This document shows positions 26,321-35,391 of a DNA stretch of 64,000 nt, piece by piece; within the stretch, counting starts at the first letter, position 1, and each line of letters begins with the position of its first letter. Below the pieces are notes generated by a model. The model did not search any database. It saw nothing but the letters and a program-made list of their open reading frames with translations, and was not told the DNA's origin. The stretch is from the NCBI RefSeq assembly GCF_014284125.1, contig NZ_JACOFX010000019.1:1-64000 (forward strand), read 5' to 3'. A program made the translations under genes and the position numbers. Source of the stretch: Undibacterium umbellatum (GTDB lineage: Bacteria; Pseudomonadota; Gammaproteobacteria; Burkholderiales; Burkholderiaceae_D).

Positions 26321-26961
26321 ATACTGTGGGCTCTCATCAATTAAGTGGTCTGTATATCGTCACCCCTGACTGGGAAGACACTGCTCAATTGGTTTCTATC
26401 ACAGAACAGGCTTTGCAAGGCGGCGCAAATATCGTGCAATACCGCCACAAAACCGCCAGCCCGGAACTACGCAAGACCCAGGCACGGGCTTTGCTGGAAT
26501 TATGCCGCCGCTTCAATAAACCTTTCATCATCAACGACCATCTGGAACTCTGTCTCGACATTGATGCAGATGGCTTGCATGTAGGAGGTACGGATCTTTC
26601 CGTGGCGGACGCGAGGGCAAGGCTGGGGGCAGACAAGATACTGGGTGCATCCTGCTATGGTGACCTTGAGCTGGCGCGTACTGCCGTCAGGGGTGGTGCC
26701 AGCTACATTGCCTTTGGTGGTTTTTATCCTTCCCGTATCAAGAAATATGCTGTGACCACTCCCGTCAGCATCGTCGGCGATGCGATAAAGGAATTTGATT
26801 TGCCAAATGTCGTTATAGGCGGCATGACACTGGAAAACTGTCAGCCCTTGCTTGCTCAGGGGGCTGACATGGTGGCAGTGATCAGCAGCGTGTACATGAG
26901 CGAGCAGCCGCAACTGGCAGCACGGACATTTACGCAATTGTTTGCTGACAAGGTCGGGTGA
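26317..26961 (+). CDS. thiE: Thiamine-phosphate synthase
   Basis: ThiE (214 aa) joins HMP-PP and thiazole phosphate to give thiamine phosphate. Motifs: QYRHKTAS, FIINDHLELCLDIDADGLHVG, ILGASCYGD, YIAFGGFYPS, and the phosphate-binding VVIGGMTLEN and GADMVAVISSVY. It has an ATGA overlap with thiD and is the last gene of the operon. It runs tail to tail with the dapA-like gene. Confidence 0.96.
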   Translation: MNTVGSHQLSGLYIVTPDWEDTAQLVSITEQALQGGANIVQYRHKTASPELRKTQARALLELCRRFNKPFIINDHLELCLDIDADGLHVGGTDLSVADARARLGADKILGASCYGDLELARTAVRGGASYIAFGGFYPSRIKKYAVTTPVSIVGDAIKEFDLPNVVIGGMTLENCQPLLAQGADMVAVISSVYMSEQPQLAARTFTQLFADKVG

Positions 26962-26989
26962 CCTCCATATTGAAATTTGATGATGTATA

Positions 26990-27940
26990 TCAAGAGATGG
27001 GCTCAAGATCTTGTAGGCGCGCATATGCTTGCAAGATTTTTTCTTGCATCGCACTACTGGCAGACAACATAGGTCCACGCAAGACGTCTTGCATGGAATG
27101 TATGGAAGCAAGCGCAGCTTTCAAAGGTGCCGGATTAGGCTCTTCAAACAGCGACTGCATGAGGGGTAGCAAGTGATAAAAAATTGCCCTGGCCTGTTCA
27201 AGTTGCCCTGCTCTGATATGTGCCTGCAAGCGGAGGAACAGATCAGGTCGCAAGTGTGCAGAAGCCAGTATGCCACCTGCACCACCCAGGCAGAGTGTCG
27301 TGAATAACTGATGGTCTTCTCCCGCCAGCACCTGGATATCTCCATCCATGATAAGTTGCATGGTGGCTTGCAGATTACCGCCGCAATCCTTGATGGCGAC
27401 AATATTGGGATGTCTGGCCAGTTCTTGTATGGTAGCCAGTTCCATGTTCACGCCGGTACGGTAGGGGATGTTATATAGCAGCACTGGTATAGCAGAAGCA
27501 TCTGCAATTTCATGGAAGTAGTGCAGGATGCCTGCTTGTGATGGGCGTATGTAATAGGGTGGAGTGACCAGAACACCGGCAACGCCTCTTTGTCCTGTCT
27601 GTGCCAACCTGTGCAAGACTTGCCCCATGTGATTGCCGCTCAAGCCCATGATGATTTGATGGGCAGGAACAACAGCCAGTACCGCATCAAGCACTTGCAA
27701 TTGTTCTTCTGCACTGAGGGCTGCGGCTTCACCAGTAGAGCCACAGACCACCAGGCCAGCCACACCTTCGGCGATCAGCTTGCTGGCCAACGCCTGCAGG
27801 GCCGGGAAATCTACTTCCGCTTCTGCGCTGGCGCAAAATGGCGTGACCAGGGCGACCCAGATGCCGGAAAAATCAATGCGTCTGATCTGATGGACAGATT
27901 CAATATGTGTATTGCTGGAACTGCTGATGCTGCTGGACAT
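26990..27940 (-). CDS. dapA: DapA-family aldolase (dihydrodipicolinate synthase-like)
   Basis: 316 residues, a class I TIM-barrel aldolase. Motifs: GIWVALVTPF, the pyruvate-carboxylate loop VCGSTGEAAALS, the Tyr in LLYNIPYRTG, and the Schiff-base Lys184 in VAIKDCGG. The usual DapA would condense pyruvate with aspartate semialdehyde in lysine and murein synthesis. The family includes other lyases, and the YNIPYRTG form suggests this may be a second DapA-like copy. The ~20-residue N-terminal extension before the barrel is Ser-rich. It is not linked to lysine genes here, so DapA activity is probable rather than shown. Confidence 0.75.
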   Translation of the reverse strand: MSSSISSSSNTHIESVHQIRRIDFSGIWVALVTPFCASAEAEVDFPALQALASKLIAEGVAGLVVCGSTGEAAALSAEEQLQVLDAVLAVVPAHQIIMGLSGNHMGQVLHRLAQTGQRGVAGVLVTPPYYIRPSQAGILHYFHEIADASAIPVLLYNIPYRTGVNMELATIQELARHPNIVAIKDCGGNLQATMQLIMDGDIQVLAGEDHQLFTTLCLGGAGGILASAHLRPDLFLRLQAHIRAGQLEQARAIFYHLLPLMQSLFEEPNPAPLKAALASIHSMQDVLRGPMLSASSAMQEKILQAYARLQDLEPIS

Positions 27941-28052
27941 GCCTGTTCTCCTGTGGACCGGTAAAAGACCCGTCAGCAGTTGACATGGAGTGCAAGGGAA
28001 GAAAACCGTTTTGCCATCCTGTCAGCTCACCTGACGGGACAGCACGCCCCGG

Positions 28053-28196
28053 TCAGATGAGCGTCTGTTTCTTGGCTTTGGCAAAGACCGTGCACAAAGC
28101 AGCGTTGCTTTGTACTTGTTGCTGATCTTTGTCCAGAGTTTGCATAGTAATAATGGCTTTGTTGATGTGTCGATTATCTGCCGCTTTCAATTGCAT
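28053..28196 (-). CDS. Possible small protein, 47 residues
   Basis: ATG to TGA on the minus strand, encoding MQLKAADNRHINKAIITMQ… and ending in AKAKKQTLI. It is hydrophilic, Lys/Gln-rich and probably helical, with no strange residue runs. The ribosome-binding site is weak (GAAG about nine bases upstream). I do not recognise it. It may be a genuine small gene or chance. Confidence 0.3.
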   Translation of the reverse strand: MQLKAADNRHINKAIITMQTLDKDQQQVQSNAALCTVFAKAKKQTLI

Positions 28197-28250
28197 TGTC
28201 AAGACTTCACATTTTAATGCCCAATAAATTTACCATTGGCGAATCAGAGC

Positions 28251-28281
28251 TTAAAGTGCTGAGGGCTTAGTCCCGTATAAT
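28251..28281 (+). promoter_or_regulatory. uvrD promoter, probably giving a leaderless mRNA
   Basis: A perfect TATAAT (28276-28281) ends six bases before the uvrD ATG at 28288, with TTAAAG at 28251-28256 as a weak -35 (19-base spacing). Transcription would start at or very near the A of the start codon. No Shine-Dalgarno is visible. Confidence 0.55.
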
Positions 28282-28287
28282 CCGTCT

Positions 28288-30579
28288 ATGCAAAATTTAC
28301 TCCACAACTTAAATCCCGAACAACTTGCTGCGGTGACTTTGCCAGCGCAGCCTGCCCTGATTTTAGCTGGCGCAGGTTCCGGCAAGACACGTGTGCTGAC
28401 TACCCGCATTGCCTGGCTGATACAGACTGGCCAGGTCTCTCCTGGTGGTATTTTGGCCGTGACCTTTACCAACAAGGCCGCCAAGGAAATGCTGACGCGC
28501 CTGTCGGCCATGTTACCGATTAATACACGCGGCATGTGGATAGGGACTTTCCATGGCTTGTGTAACCGCCTTTTGCGCGCCCATCATCGCGACGCCGGTT
28601 TGCCATCGACTTTCCAGATTCTTGATTCTGGCGACCAGTTATCCTTCATCAAGCGTTTGTTGAAGGCTAACAACATCGACGATGAAAAATTCCCGCCCAA
28701 GACCCTGATGTATTTCATCAATGGTGCCAAGGACCAGGGTTTGCGTGCCGCACAGGTCGATGCCTATGATGACTTCAACCGCAAACTGGTTGGCTTGTAT
28801 GATTTGTATGATGCCCAGTGTCAGCGTGACGGCGTGGTTGATTTTGCCGAACTGTTATTGCGCACTTATGAATTGCTGAGCCGCAACCAGCCCTTGCGTG
28901 AACATTATCAGGACAGATTCCGCCACATTCTCGTCGATGAGTTTCAGGATACTAATGACTTGCAATACAAGTGGTTGAAGCTGATGGCGGGTGAGGGTAG
29001 CAAGAAGGGCGGCGCGGTGTTTGCCGTTGGCGATGATGACCAGAGTATCTATGCCTTCCGTGGTGCCAATGTCGGCAACATGTCAGCCTTTGAGCGTGAA
29101 TTTCAGGTACAAAACCTGATCAAGCTGGAGCAGAATTACCGCTCGCATGGCCATATCCTTGACAGCGCTAATGTGCTCATAGAACACAATAGCAAGCGCC
29201 TGGGCAAAAATCTACGCACTGATGCTGGTCATGGTGAGCCGGTGCGCATCATGGAATCCAGTAGCGACATACAAGAAGCCAACTGGATCATAGAAGAAGC
29301 CAAGAATTTGATACGCGAAGGCTCGTTGCGGAGCGAGATTGCCATACTTTACAGATCGAATGCGCAATCGCGTGTGATTGAGCATGCTCTGTTCACGGCG
29401 AATATCCCCTACCGTGTGTATGGCGGCCAGCGCTTCTTTGAACGCGCTGAGATCAAGCATGCCATCGCCTATCTGCAATTGATGGATAACCCGCACAATG
29501 ATTCGGCCTTTTTGCGCGTGGTGAACTTCCCTACTCGTGGTATAGGTGCGCGCTCGCTTGAGCAATTGCAGGATGTTGCCAGACAGCAGAATATGTCCAT
29601 GTATGCCGCTGTGCCTTACGTGGCTGGCAAGGCCGGTTCCTCTTTGGCCAATTTTGTCAAACTGATAGAAGGCGCGCGTTTTGAAACACAGAACCTGCCT
29701 TTGCCCGAGATGGTCAAGATCGTGCTGGAAGTCAGCAGTCTGCTGACCCATTACCAGACTGAAAAAGAAGGTGCAGATCGCATAGAAAATCTGGAGCAAC
29801 TGGTCAGCGCTGCCACCCTGTTTGTGTCAGAAGAAGGCTTCAATAAAGAAGCGCCAGCATTTGCCGGCCCGGCCAGCAGTGCAGCAGTCTTGCTGGAAAG
29901 CGGAAATGGTGATCAGATCATTGATGCCGACGCAGCACTGCCAACGGTGATGTCACCACTGTCTGCTTTCTTGTCGCATGCCTCACTGGAAGCGGGTGAT
30001 AATCAAGCCCAGGCAGGGCAGGATGCAATGCAGTTGATGACCGTGCACTCAGCCAAGGGACTGGAATTCGATGCGGTCTTCATTACCGGTCTGGAAGAGG
30101 GTTTGTTCCCGCATGAGAACAGTGCGCAGGAAGAAAGTGGTGTAGAGGAAGAGCGCCGTCTGATGTATGTGGCGATTACTCGTGCCCGCAAGCGCCTGTA
30201 TCTGAGTTTCTCACAAACCCGCATGCTGCATGGCCAGACACGGTACAACATGCGTTCACGCTTCCTCGATGAATTGCCGGAAGAATCATTGAAGTGGCTG
30301 ACTCCGCGTGTACAACCGACCTGGTTTGGCAATAAAAAGTCTGCCTGGGATGAAGCACCGGATGATGCGGCAAACCGCATTGCGCAGACGTTTAAGAAGA
30401 GTAATGACAATATGGGCTGGCGCATAGGTCAAAGTGTCACCCATGAAAAATTTGGTGACGGCGTGATTGAGAAAATTATAGGCGGTAGTGGCGGTGCTGT
30501 TGCGAGCGCCTATATCAATTTTGGCAAAATAGGTGTGAAACAGTTGGACTTGAGCAGTGCAAAACTACAAAAAATCTAG
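28288..30579 (+). CDS. uvrD: UvrD/PcrA-type superfamily 1 DNA helicase
   Basis: 763 residues. UvrD unwinds DNA 3' to 5' in nucleotide excision and mismatch repair. The Walker A is AGAGSGKT at residues 27-34, Walker B is LVDEFQDTN, followed by GDDDQSIYAFRGA (motif III region). Other helicase motifs include LEQNYRSHG, VMTVHSAKGLEFDAVF-like (LMTVHSAKGLEFD) and YVAITRARKRLY. The C-terminal ~50 residues (GQSVTHEKFGDGVIEKI) form the Tudor-like tail known in UvrD/PcrA. Length is near the usual 720-770. Start chosen at the first Met of the conserved N-terminus. Confidence 0.95.
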   Translation: MQNLLHNLNPEQLAAVTLPAQPALILAGAGSGKTRVLTTRIAWLIQTGQVSPGGILAVTFTNKAAKEMLTRLSAMLPINTRGMWIGTFHGLCNRLLRAHHRDAGLPSTFQILDSGDQLSFIKRLLKANNIDDEKFPPKTLMYFINGAKDQGLRAAQVDAYDDFNRKLVGLYDLYDAQCQRDGVVDFAELLLRTYELLSRNQPLREHYQDRFRHILVDEFQDTNDLQYKWLKLMAGEGSKKGGAVFAVGDDDQSIYAFRGANVGNMSAFEREFQVQNLIKLEQNYRSHGHILDSANVLIEHNSKRLGKNLRTDAGHGEPVRIMESSSDIQEANWIIEEAKNLIREGSLRSEIAILYRSNAQSRVIEHALFTANIPYRVYGGQRFFERAEIKHAIAYLQLMDNPHNDSAFLRVVNFPTRGIGARSLEQLQDVARQQNMSMYAAVPYVAGKAGSSLANFVKLIEGARFETQNLPLPEMVKIVLEVSSLLTHYQTEKEGADRIENLEQLVSAATLFVSEEGFNKEAPAFAGPASSAAVLLESGNGDQIIDADAALPTVMSPLSAFLSHASLEAGDNQAQAGQDAMQLMTVHSAKGLEFDAVFITGLEEGLFPHENSAQEESGVEEERRLMYVAITRARKRLYLSFSQTRMLHGQTRYNMRSRFLDELPEESLKWLTPRVQPTWFGNKKSAWDEAPDDAANRIAQTFKKSNDNMGWRIGQSVTHEKFGDGVIEKIIGGSGGAVASAYINFGKIGVKQLDLSSAKLQKI

Positions 30580-30661
30580 CTTCGCGTGATCGGTAAGTGC
30601 AGGCATTAGCCTGCGCTGTATTCCCTGAATCGTATATGGGGTTGAATTCCTATATCAAGCC

Positions 30662-31312
30662 TTAAACATAATAAGCGGTGGTCGTCATGACCTTGGCCAT
30701 CAGCTTCATGCCTGCCTGCACTGGTTGCGGTAGGGCACTGGCACCCAAAGCCTGGGCCGCAGCACCATGAGCAATCTCATCGAGACGCATTTGCTCAACG
30801 ATGGCGCGTGACTTCAAGTCTTCTGCAGGCAATTTTTCCAGATGGCTGGCCAGATGCGCTTCTACCTGCTTTTCTGTTTCGACTACAAAGCCCAAGCTGA
30901 CGGCATCACCAAATTTGGCGGCCAGTGTGCCGCAGGCATACGCTCCGGCATACCAGAGCGGATTGAGCAGACTGATATGTGAATTCAGTTCTTGCAACCT
31001 TTTTGCAGTCCAGGCCAGATGATCTTCTTCTTCTATGCCGGAATGCTGGAATTGCTGCCGTATGTCTTCCGTGTGCGCGTTCGCGCCTTGTGAATCATAC
31101 AAGGCCTGGGCGCAAATTTCACCAACATGATTAACGCGCATCAAACCTGCGCTATGGGCTTTATCTTGCTCGGATAAATTGTCATCAGGCAATTCATGTG
31201 CGGGGTTCGCCCGCCTGGCAATCGCCTGGCCACTTATGACGCGCAAAGCTCGGTCAAATTTGCCAATCAACTGATCGAGGCTACCCTTGGGTGATGCTGA
31301 TAATGGGGTCAT
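30662..31312 (-). CDS. coq7: Coq7 di-iron hydroxylase (3-demethoxyubiquinol 3-hydroxylase)
   Basis: 216 residues from the internal ATG at 31312; the frame extends upstream, but that part is not family-like. Coq7 adds the last hydroxyl in ubiquinone synthesis, using a ferritin-like di-iron centre. Ligand motifs: NHVGEICAQALY, EEEDHLAW, and the second pair EKQVEAHLASHL and RLDEIAHG. A hydrophobic stretch (LNPLWYAGAYACGTLAAKFG) lies mid-protein. It faces uvrD tail to tail. Confidence 0.93.
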   Translation of the reverse strand: MTPLSASPKGSLDQLIGKFDRALRVISGQAIARRANPAHELPDDNLSEQDKAHSAGLMRVNHVGEICAQALYDSQGANAHTEDIRQQFQHSGIEEEDHLAWTAKRLQELNSHISLLNPLWYAGAYACGTLAAKFGDAVSLGFVVETEKQVEAHLASHLEKLPAEDLKSRAIVEQMRLDEIAHGAAAQALGASALPQPVQAGMKLMAKVMTTTAYYV

Positions 31313-31667
31313 ATTGTTCTTTAAGTAGACGACTAGAGGGGGTTGCGCTGATAACGCACAGCCAACACAGTGCCTATTGTAGGAATGTTTGGCGTTTCGC
31401 GCCATCAGACCAACTCTGGAAACCTACAAAAAACTTAGTGTTCTAATAATGAGAAAGAAGATGCTTGTTGTGATAACGCCACATAAAATTTGCTTAAATA
31501 CGATCGTTCGCAAATTCTCTTTGCCCAATTTCCTTTAATTTGTTTCAATAGAATCTAGCTTCTTAATCAGCAGGTTTCGAAGTCTTGGCAAGACTGAATA
31601 GAGTATAAAAGGCTGACTGCCAACCAGGTGCAGCCACATAATTTTAATAATTTTGGAGACGCATTCA
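31313..31667. other. 355-base region between coq7 and the first porin
   Basis: No gene is seen. It should carry divergent promoters. A 15-base palindrome at 31581-31595 and TATAAA at 31604-31609 lie 60-90 bases before the porin ATG. Confidence 0.5.
31581..31595. promoter_or_regulatory. Palindrome upstream of porin 1, possible operator
   Basis: AGTCTTG-G-CAAGACT is a perfect 7+1+7 inverted repeat about 73-87 bases before the porin start codon. Bases from CTTGGCAAGACTGAA recur at 34288-34302 behind porin 2. Confidence 0.4.
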
Positions 31668-32804
31668 ATGAAAAAATCGATACTGGCATTCGCAGTTTTG
31701 AGCGCATTTGCAGCAACAGCCTCAGCGCAATCTTCCGTCATCATCTACGGTATCGTAGATGCGGCAGTTGTCGCCACCACCAACGCAACAGCAAATGGCG
31801 GTTCCAAATTCTCCATGGATGCAGGTCAATTGCTGACTTCCCGTTGGGGCATCAAGGGTTCTGAAGACCTGGGCGGCGGCTTGAAAGCGAATTTCAATTT
31901 GGAAGGCACGTTGGCCAATGATACTGGCACGGCCGGTGCAGGTTATGGTGGTAATGTATTCAATCAGGTTGGTAGCAATACTTCCTTGTTTGACCGTCTG
32001 TCTTGGGTAGGTCTGTCTGGCAGTTTTGGTAGCGTCACTCTTGGCCGCAATAATATTCTGGGCGTTGACTCTGTCGGTCTGGCCGACCCTATCAGTCTGG
32101 CACACGCTGGTTCCAATCCTAACGTCATGGTTAGTGCGTTGAATTCAGGTGCACTGTATGGTGGTTTCGGTACTAACCAGGGCGGTTCGGGCTTGCGTCA
32201 AAATAACTCGATCAAATACGTTTCTCCAATTATGTCAGGCTTCGGTGGTGCGCTGATGTATGGCTTTGGTGAAAAAGCGGGCGACAACACTGCAAGTAAC
32301 TATGCCGGTGTGTCAGGCTTCTTTACTGACGGCACCAATGGTGCAGCCCTGTCTTATGCCAAGCTGAAAGACAATACTGGTGGAGCTAGTTTGTCTGGCT
32401 TTGCAGGTGGTGCCAAGTTCAAAGTTGCTCCAACTGTCATGCTGCGCGGTACTTATGCACATACCAAAGTTGAGGGCAAAATCAAGATTGATGCACTGCC
32501 AAATGCTGATGGCCGCAAATTGGCTGTGATAGGCCTGGGTGCAGACTTCAGCTTGTCTGATCAAATGACCTTGACTACCGCTTTTTACAATACCAAACGC
32601 TCTGGTGATATCAGCGGTAAGGCAGATCAATACATTTTGTTGGGTAAGTATGCATTTAGCAAACGTACAACGGCCTATGCTTCTTTGACTTATGCACGTG
32701 CTGGTTCTGTAAATGCACAAGATGTATCCCTGGCTTTGGGCATCATCGGTGCAGGTAACAGTTCGGCAACCCGGACAGCAGTGGGTGTGTTGCACGCATT
32801 CTGA
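31668..32804 (+). CDS. Gram-negative porin (general diffusion type)
   Basis: 378 residues from the ATG at 31668, which has GGAG nine bases upstream; the frame begins slightly earlier at a TTG. Signal peptide MKKSILAFAVLSAFAATASA, mature end QSSVIIYGIVDAA. The barrel shows RWGIKGSEDLGGGLKANF, SWVGLSGSFGSVTLGRNN and an end of GVLHAF with the C-terminal Phe recognised by the BAM machinery. These are the marks of betaproteobacterial trimeric porins (OmpC-like). Selectivity is not readable. Confidence 0.93.
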   Translation: MKKSILAFAVLSAFAATASAQSSVIIYGIVDAAVVATTNATANGGSKFSMDAGQLLTSRWGIKGSEDLGGGLKANFNLEGTLANDTGTAGAGYGGNVFNQVGSNTSLFDRLSWVGLSGSFGSVTLGRNNILGVDSVGLADPISLAHAGSNPNVMVSALNSGALYGGFGTNQGGSGLRQNNSIKYVSPIMSGFGGALMYGFGEKAGDNTASNYAGVSGFFTDGTNGAALSYAKLKDNTGGASLSGFAGGAKFKVAPTVMLRGTYAHTKVEGKIKIDALPNADGRKLAVIGLGADFSLSDQMTLTTAFYNTKRSGDISGKADQYILLGKYAFSKRTTAYASLTYARAGSVNAQDVSLALGIIGAGNSSATRTAVGVLHAF

Positions 32805-33181
32805 TAATAAATATCGGTCTTTATTTGCAAAGGTCGCTTGCGCGGCCTTTGCAATTTTGTTTTCACCGCATTTTATTTGTAAATGCATAGTCTTTAAGCA
32901 ATAATTTCATCTGGTCAAGCTTGCTTTAATTGCATTAGAATACTTTCTTTGGTGGCAATTTTTGTTGCTTATCCGAGACATTATCGCCCCATATTCCCTC
33001 CAAAAGCCGATTTAGCTTGGCTGTCTAACACCATTTTTGGTCAAATACGTTAACTTCTTTTTAGCAGTCTTGTTGGATCTTAAGTATTAGCGCGTTTCGT
33101 ACGATCAATTTTTGGCTCTGTTTTGCGCGAATTGTGCTTAATGTAGTTCATATCAATGTGAAATCCTTTGGAGAAATATCA
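32805..33181. other. 377-base region between the porins
   Basis: It holds the porin 1 terminator (32827-32852) and the presumed porin 2 promoter. Beyond these I see only AT-rich sequence with no strong promoter hexamers and no credible gene. Confidence 0.5.
32827..32852 (+). terminator. Terminator of porin 1
   Basis: GCAAAGGTCGC pairs with GCGGCCTTTGC, one G-T pair, with a small loop; AATTTTGTTTT follows. It lies 22 bases behind the stop. Confidence 0.75.
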
Positions 33182-34255
33182 ATGAAAAAATCACTCATCG
33201 CTCTGTCAGTTTTGGCTGCTGTTGCTGGTACAGCACAAGCCCAATCTTCCGTAACTATCTACGGTGTTGTAGATATGGCCTTGCAACATCAAAACACTGG
33301 CGATCCTGCAGGCTCTACTCTGGCCTTGGATAGCGGTATTCAATCCGGCTCCCGTTTGGGCTTTAAAGGCTCTGAAGATCTGGGTGGCGGTCTGAAAGCT
33401 AATTTCCAATTGGAAATGGGTGTCAATGCTGATACAGGTAGTTCCGCTCAAGGTGGCCGTGCTTTCGGTCGTCAAGCTTGGGTAGGTTTGTCTGGTGATT
33501 TCGGCTCTGTGAGCTTCGGTCGTCAATACACGCCAATGTTCGTTGCGATTGATACTATCGATCCGTTTGGCACAGGCATGACTACTGGCACAGCTGGTTC
33601 TGGTACTAGCTCTTTGGGCGCTGGTACTTACTTCCTGTGGGATAACTGGAATTCCATCCGCGTCAATAACTCCGTTTCCTATAGCACCAATTCCATCAGT
33701 GGTTTCACTGGTACAGCAATGTATGGTTTCGGTGAAGTTGCTGGTAACAATACTGCAGGTCGTTACTACACTTTGGCTGGTGCCTATTCCGCTGGTCCTT
33801 TGAACGCAAACTTGGTGTATAACAATTCCCAGAACGCTGCTGGCAACAACGCAACTAAGGCAATTTTCCTGGGTGCTACCTATAATTTCGGTATGGCAAC
33901 AGGTCACCTGGCTTTTGGTAAAGTAAGTGATGATGGTAAGGGTGCTGCTGGTGTTGATCGCCGCACTTGGTTGTTGGGTGCAACTGTACCTGTAAGCACA
34001 GCTGGTGCCGTTGTTGCTAGTTACATCCGCTCTTCCAACCAAAACAGCGCGTTGAAAGCAGCTGACGGTAATCACATTGCTGTTGGTTACACACATTCCT
34101 TGTCCAAGCGTACTAACGTGTACACTTCTTTGTCTCGTGCAAGCAATGATGCAAACGCCGCTTTGGGTAGTGCAGACTCCGCTGCAAATTTCCATCCAGT
34201 ACCTAACGGCGCAACAGTCCGTCTGGTCAACGTTGGTATCCGTCACAAGTTCTAA
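33182..34255 (+). CDS. Gram-negative porin, second copy
   Basis: 357 residues from the ATG at 33182 with GGAG upstream. Signal peptide MKKSLIALSVLAAVAGTAQA, mature start QSSVTIYGVVDMALQ, LGFKGSEDLGGGLKANFQ, AWVGLSGDFGSVSFGRQYTP, and a terminal IRHKF with C-terminal Phe. It is clearly paralogous to the porin 377 bases upstream but shorter. Each has its own terminator, so the two are probably separately expressed and perhaps switched by conditions. Trimeric 16-strand barrel expected. Confidence 0.94.
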   Translation: MKKSLIALSVLAAVAGTAQAQSSVTIYGVVDMALQHQNTGDPAGSTLALDSGIQSGSRLGFKGSEDLGGGLKANFQLEMGVNADTGSSAQGGRAFGRQAWVGLSGDFGSVSFGRQYTPMFVAIDTIDPFGTGMTTGTAGSGTSSLGAGTYFLWDNWNSIRVNNSVSYSTNSISGFTGTAMYGFGEVAGNNTAGRYYTLAGAYSAGPLNANLVYNNSQNAAGNNATKAIFLGATYNFGMATGHLAFGKVSDDGKGAAGVDRRTWLLGATVPVSTAGAVVASYIRSSNQNSALKAADGNHIAVGYTHSLSKRTNVYTSLSRASNDANAALGSADSAANFHPVPNGATVRLVNVGIRHKF

Positions 34256-34301
34256 TTTTATGCTGACTTAAGTCAGTATAGAAAAAGCTTGGCAAGACTG
34301 A

Positions 34302-34325
34302 AAAAGCACCCTTAGGGGTGCTTTT
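34302..34325 (+). terminator. Terminator of porin 2
   Basis: AAAAGCACCC-TTAG-GGGTGCTTTT: 10-bp stem with a TTTT tail, about 45 bases behind the porin stop. Confidence 0.85.
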
Positions 34326-34517
34326 CTCATTTTAGTGCTAAAGCTATCTGAATGATTCCTGATGGTCGCTTCCAGGCTCCAGGCTGGTCAGCTTGTTTGT
34401 GCTGCGACCGCAAAAAAGGCTGACATCATTTATGCCAGCCTTTCTGCCCATCTTCTATAATTTATTAATTGCTAAAATTCATGGAGTTATCCGCAATAGG
34501 CCAGCCGTTAGCGACTT

Positions 34518-35342
34518 TTATGCAAAACTGACACTCAGGCCTGATAAAGGGATGCCAGAGAAAGCGGTGCCCCAGGTTTGACCTGGCAGGACCGGATAGG
34601 CATCTGTCCAGGTGCCAGTGGTGATAATCTCGCCAGCCTGCAACGGTGGAAATTGCGGTTGTTTTTGTAGCAAACCATGCAAATACCAGATCGCATGCAA
34701 TGGGCTGTCCAGCACATTACTGCCATAACCCGCACTCAGCAATGAGCCATCACAAGACAGGGAGACGCTGGCATTGGCCAGCAATTCAGCCAGATGCTGG
34801 CGACTGGAACTCGACAAAATACGTGGCTCACCGATCAGCAGGGTGCCGTGCAAGCCCAATGCCGCTATTGCATCGGCGGCCTCAAACTTCCAGTCAGGGT
34901 AGGGGCTGACGACGATCTCTACGCCATGTGCCATCCATTCAAGGCAATCCGCCAGCTCTTCTATGCAGGCATCAGCAGCAGGCGTCCTGCCCAGCTTGAA
35001 TACCACTTCCGGCTCTATACGTGGTTGCAATGCGCCTGTCAGGCTTTGGTAGGCATGGTTGTCTTCCACATAGCGTACGGTGCTATCGAAAAGGCTGCTC
35101 CAGATAGGTTCGCGTATGGCGGCTTTCTCTCCATACTTGGTCCACAGCTTGCGGTTGGTAAACCCCAGTTTGCGACCTATGCGTACCTCGCCTTCGGCGG
35201 CGCGTATGGTGTCAGATGCTTTGGCAATGTCATAGGCATCCGCGATGCTTAATTCGAACTGCCAGCTCAGCGGGCTGACATTCTGGGTGCGTGCCCTTGC
35301 TTCAAGAAATGCATAGGCATGTTGTTCGGCTTGTAAGGACAT
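34518..35342 (-). CDS. 2-keto-4-pentenoate hydratase-like (FAA hydrolase superfamily)
   Basis: 274 residues from the internal ATG at 35342, which avoids the overlap with ruvB that a longer frame would give. Motifs fit the MhpD/hydratase branch: GRKLGFTNRKLW, the metal-binding region RIEPEVVFKLG with Glu residues, EWMAHGVEIVVSPYPDWKF, and GEIITTGTWTDAYPVLPG near the C-terminus. The family hydrates 2-oxopent-4-enoate in aromatic degradation, but members here stand alone and the substrate is unknown. It lies 49 bases behind ruvB on the same strand. Confidence 0.75.
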   Translation of the reverse strand: MSLQAEQHAYAFLEARARTQNVSPLSWQFELSIADAYDIAKASDTIRAAEGEVRIGRKLGFTNRKLWTKYGEKAAIREPIWSSLFDSTVRYVEDNHAYQSLTGALQPRIEPEVVFKLGRTPAADACIEELADCLEWMAHGVEIVVSPYPDWKFEAADAIAALGLHGTLLIGEPRILSSSSRQHLAELLANASVSLSCDGSLLSAGYGSNVLDSPLHAIWYLHGLLQKQPQFPPLQAGEIITTGTWTDAYPVLPGQTWGTAFSGIPLSGLSVSFA

Positions 35343-35391
35343 GGCATCAAATTTGGTTGTATTGAGCACTAACCAAGAAGCGGTCGAGGTA

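Larger units (their letters stand above)
27941..28287. other. 347-base divergent intergenic region (dapA-like / uvrD)
   Basis: It holds a possible 47-codon minus-strand frame (28053-28196), an imperfect inverted repeat CCTGTCAG / CTGACGGG near 28017-28039, and the uvrD promoter at its right edge. I see nothing else. Confidence 0.5.

Noticed and set aside
26977..26993. Second FNR-like palindrome (TTGAT…ATCAA)
   Set aside because: It lies between convergent gene ends (thiE and dapA-like), where no promoter is expected.
33206..34246. 346-codon minus-strand frame opposite porin 2
   Set aside because: Cys/Thr/Ser-rich shadow of a canonical porin.
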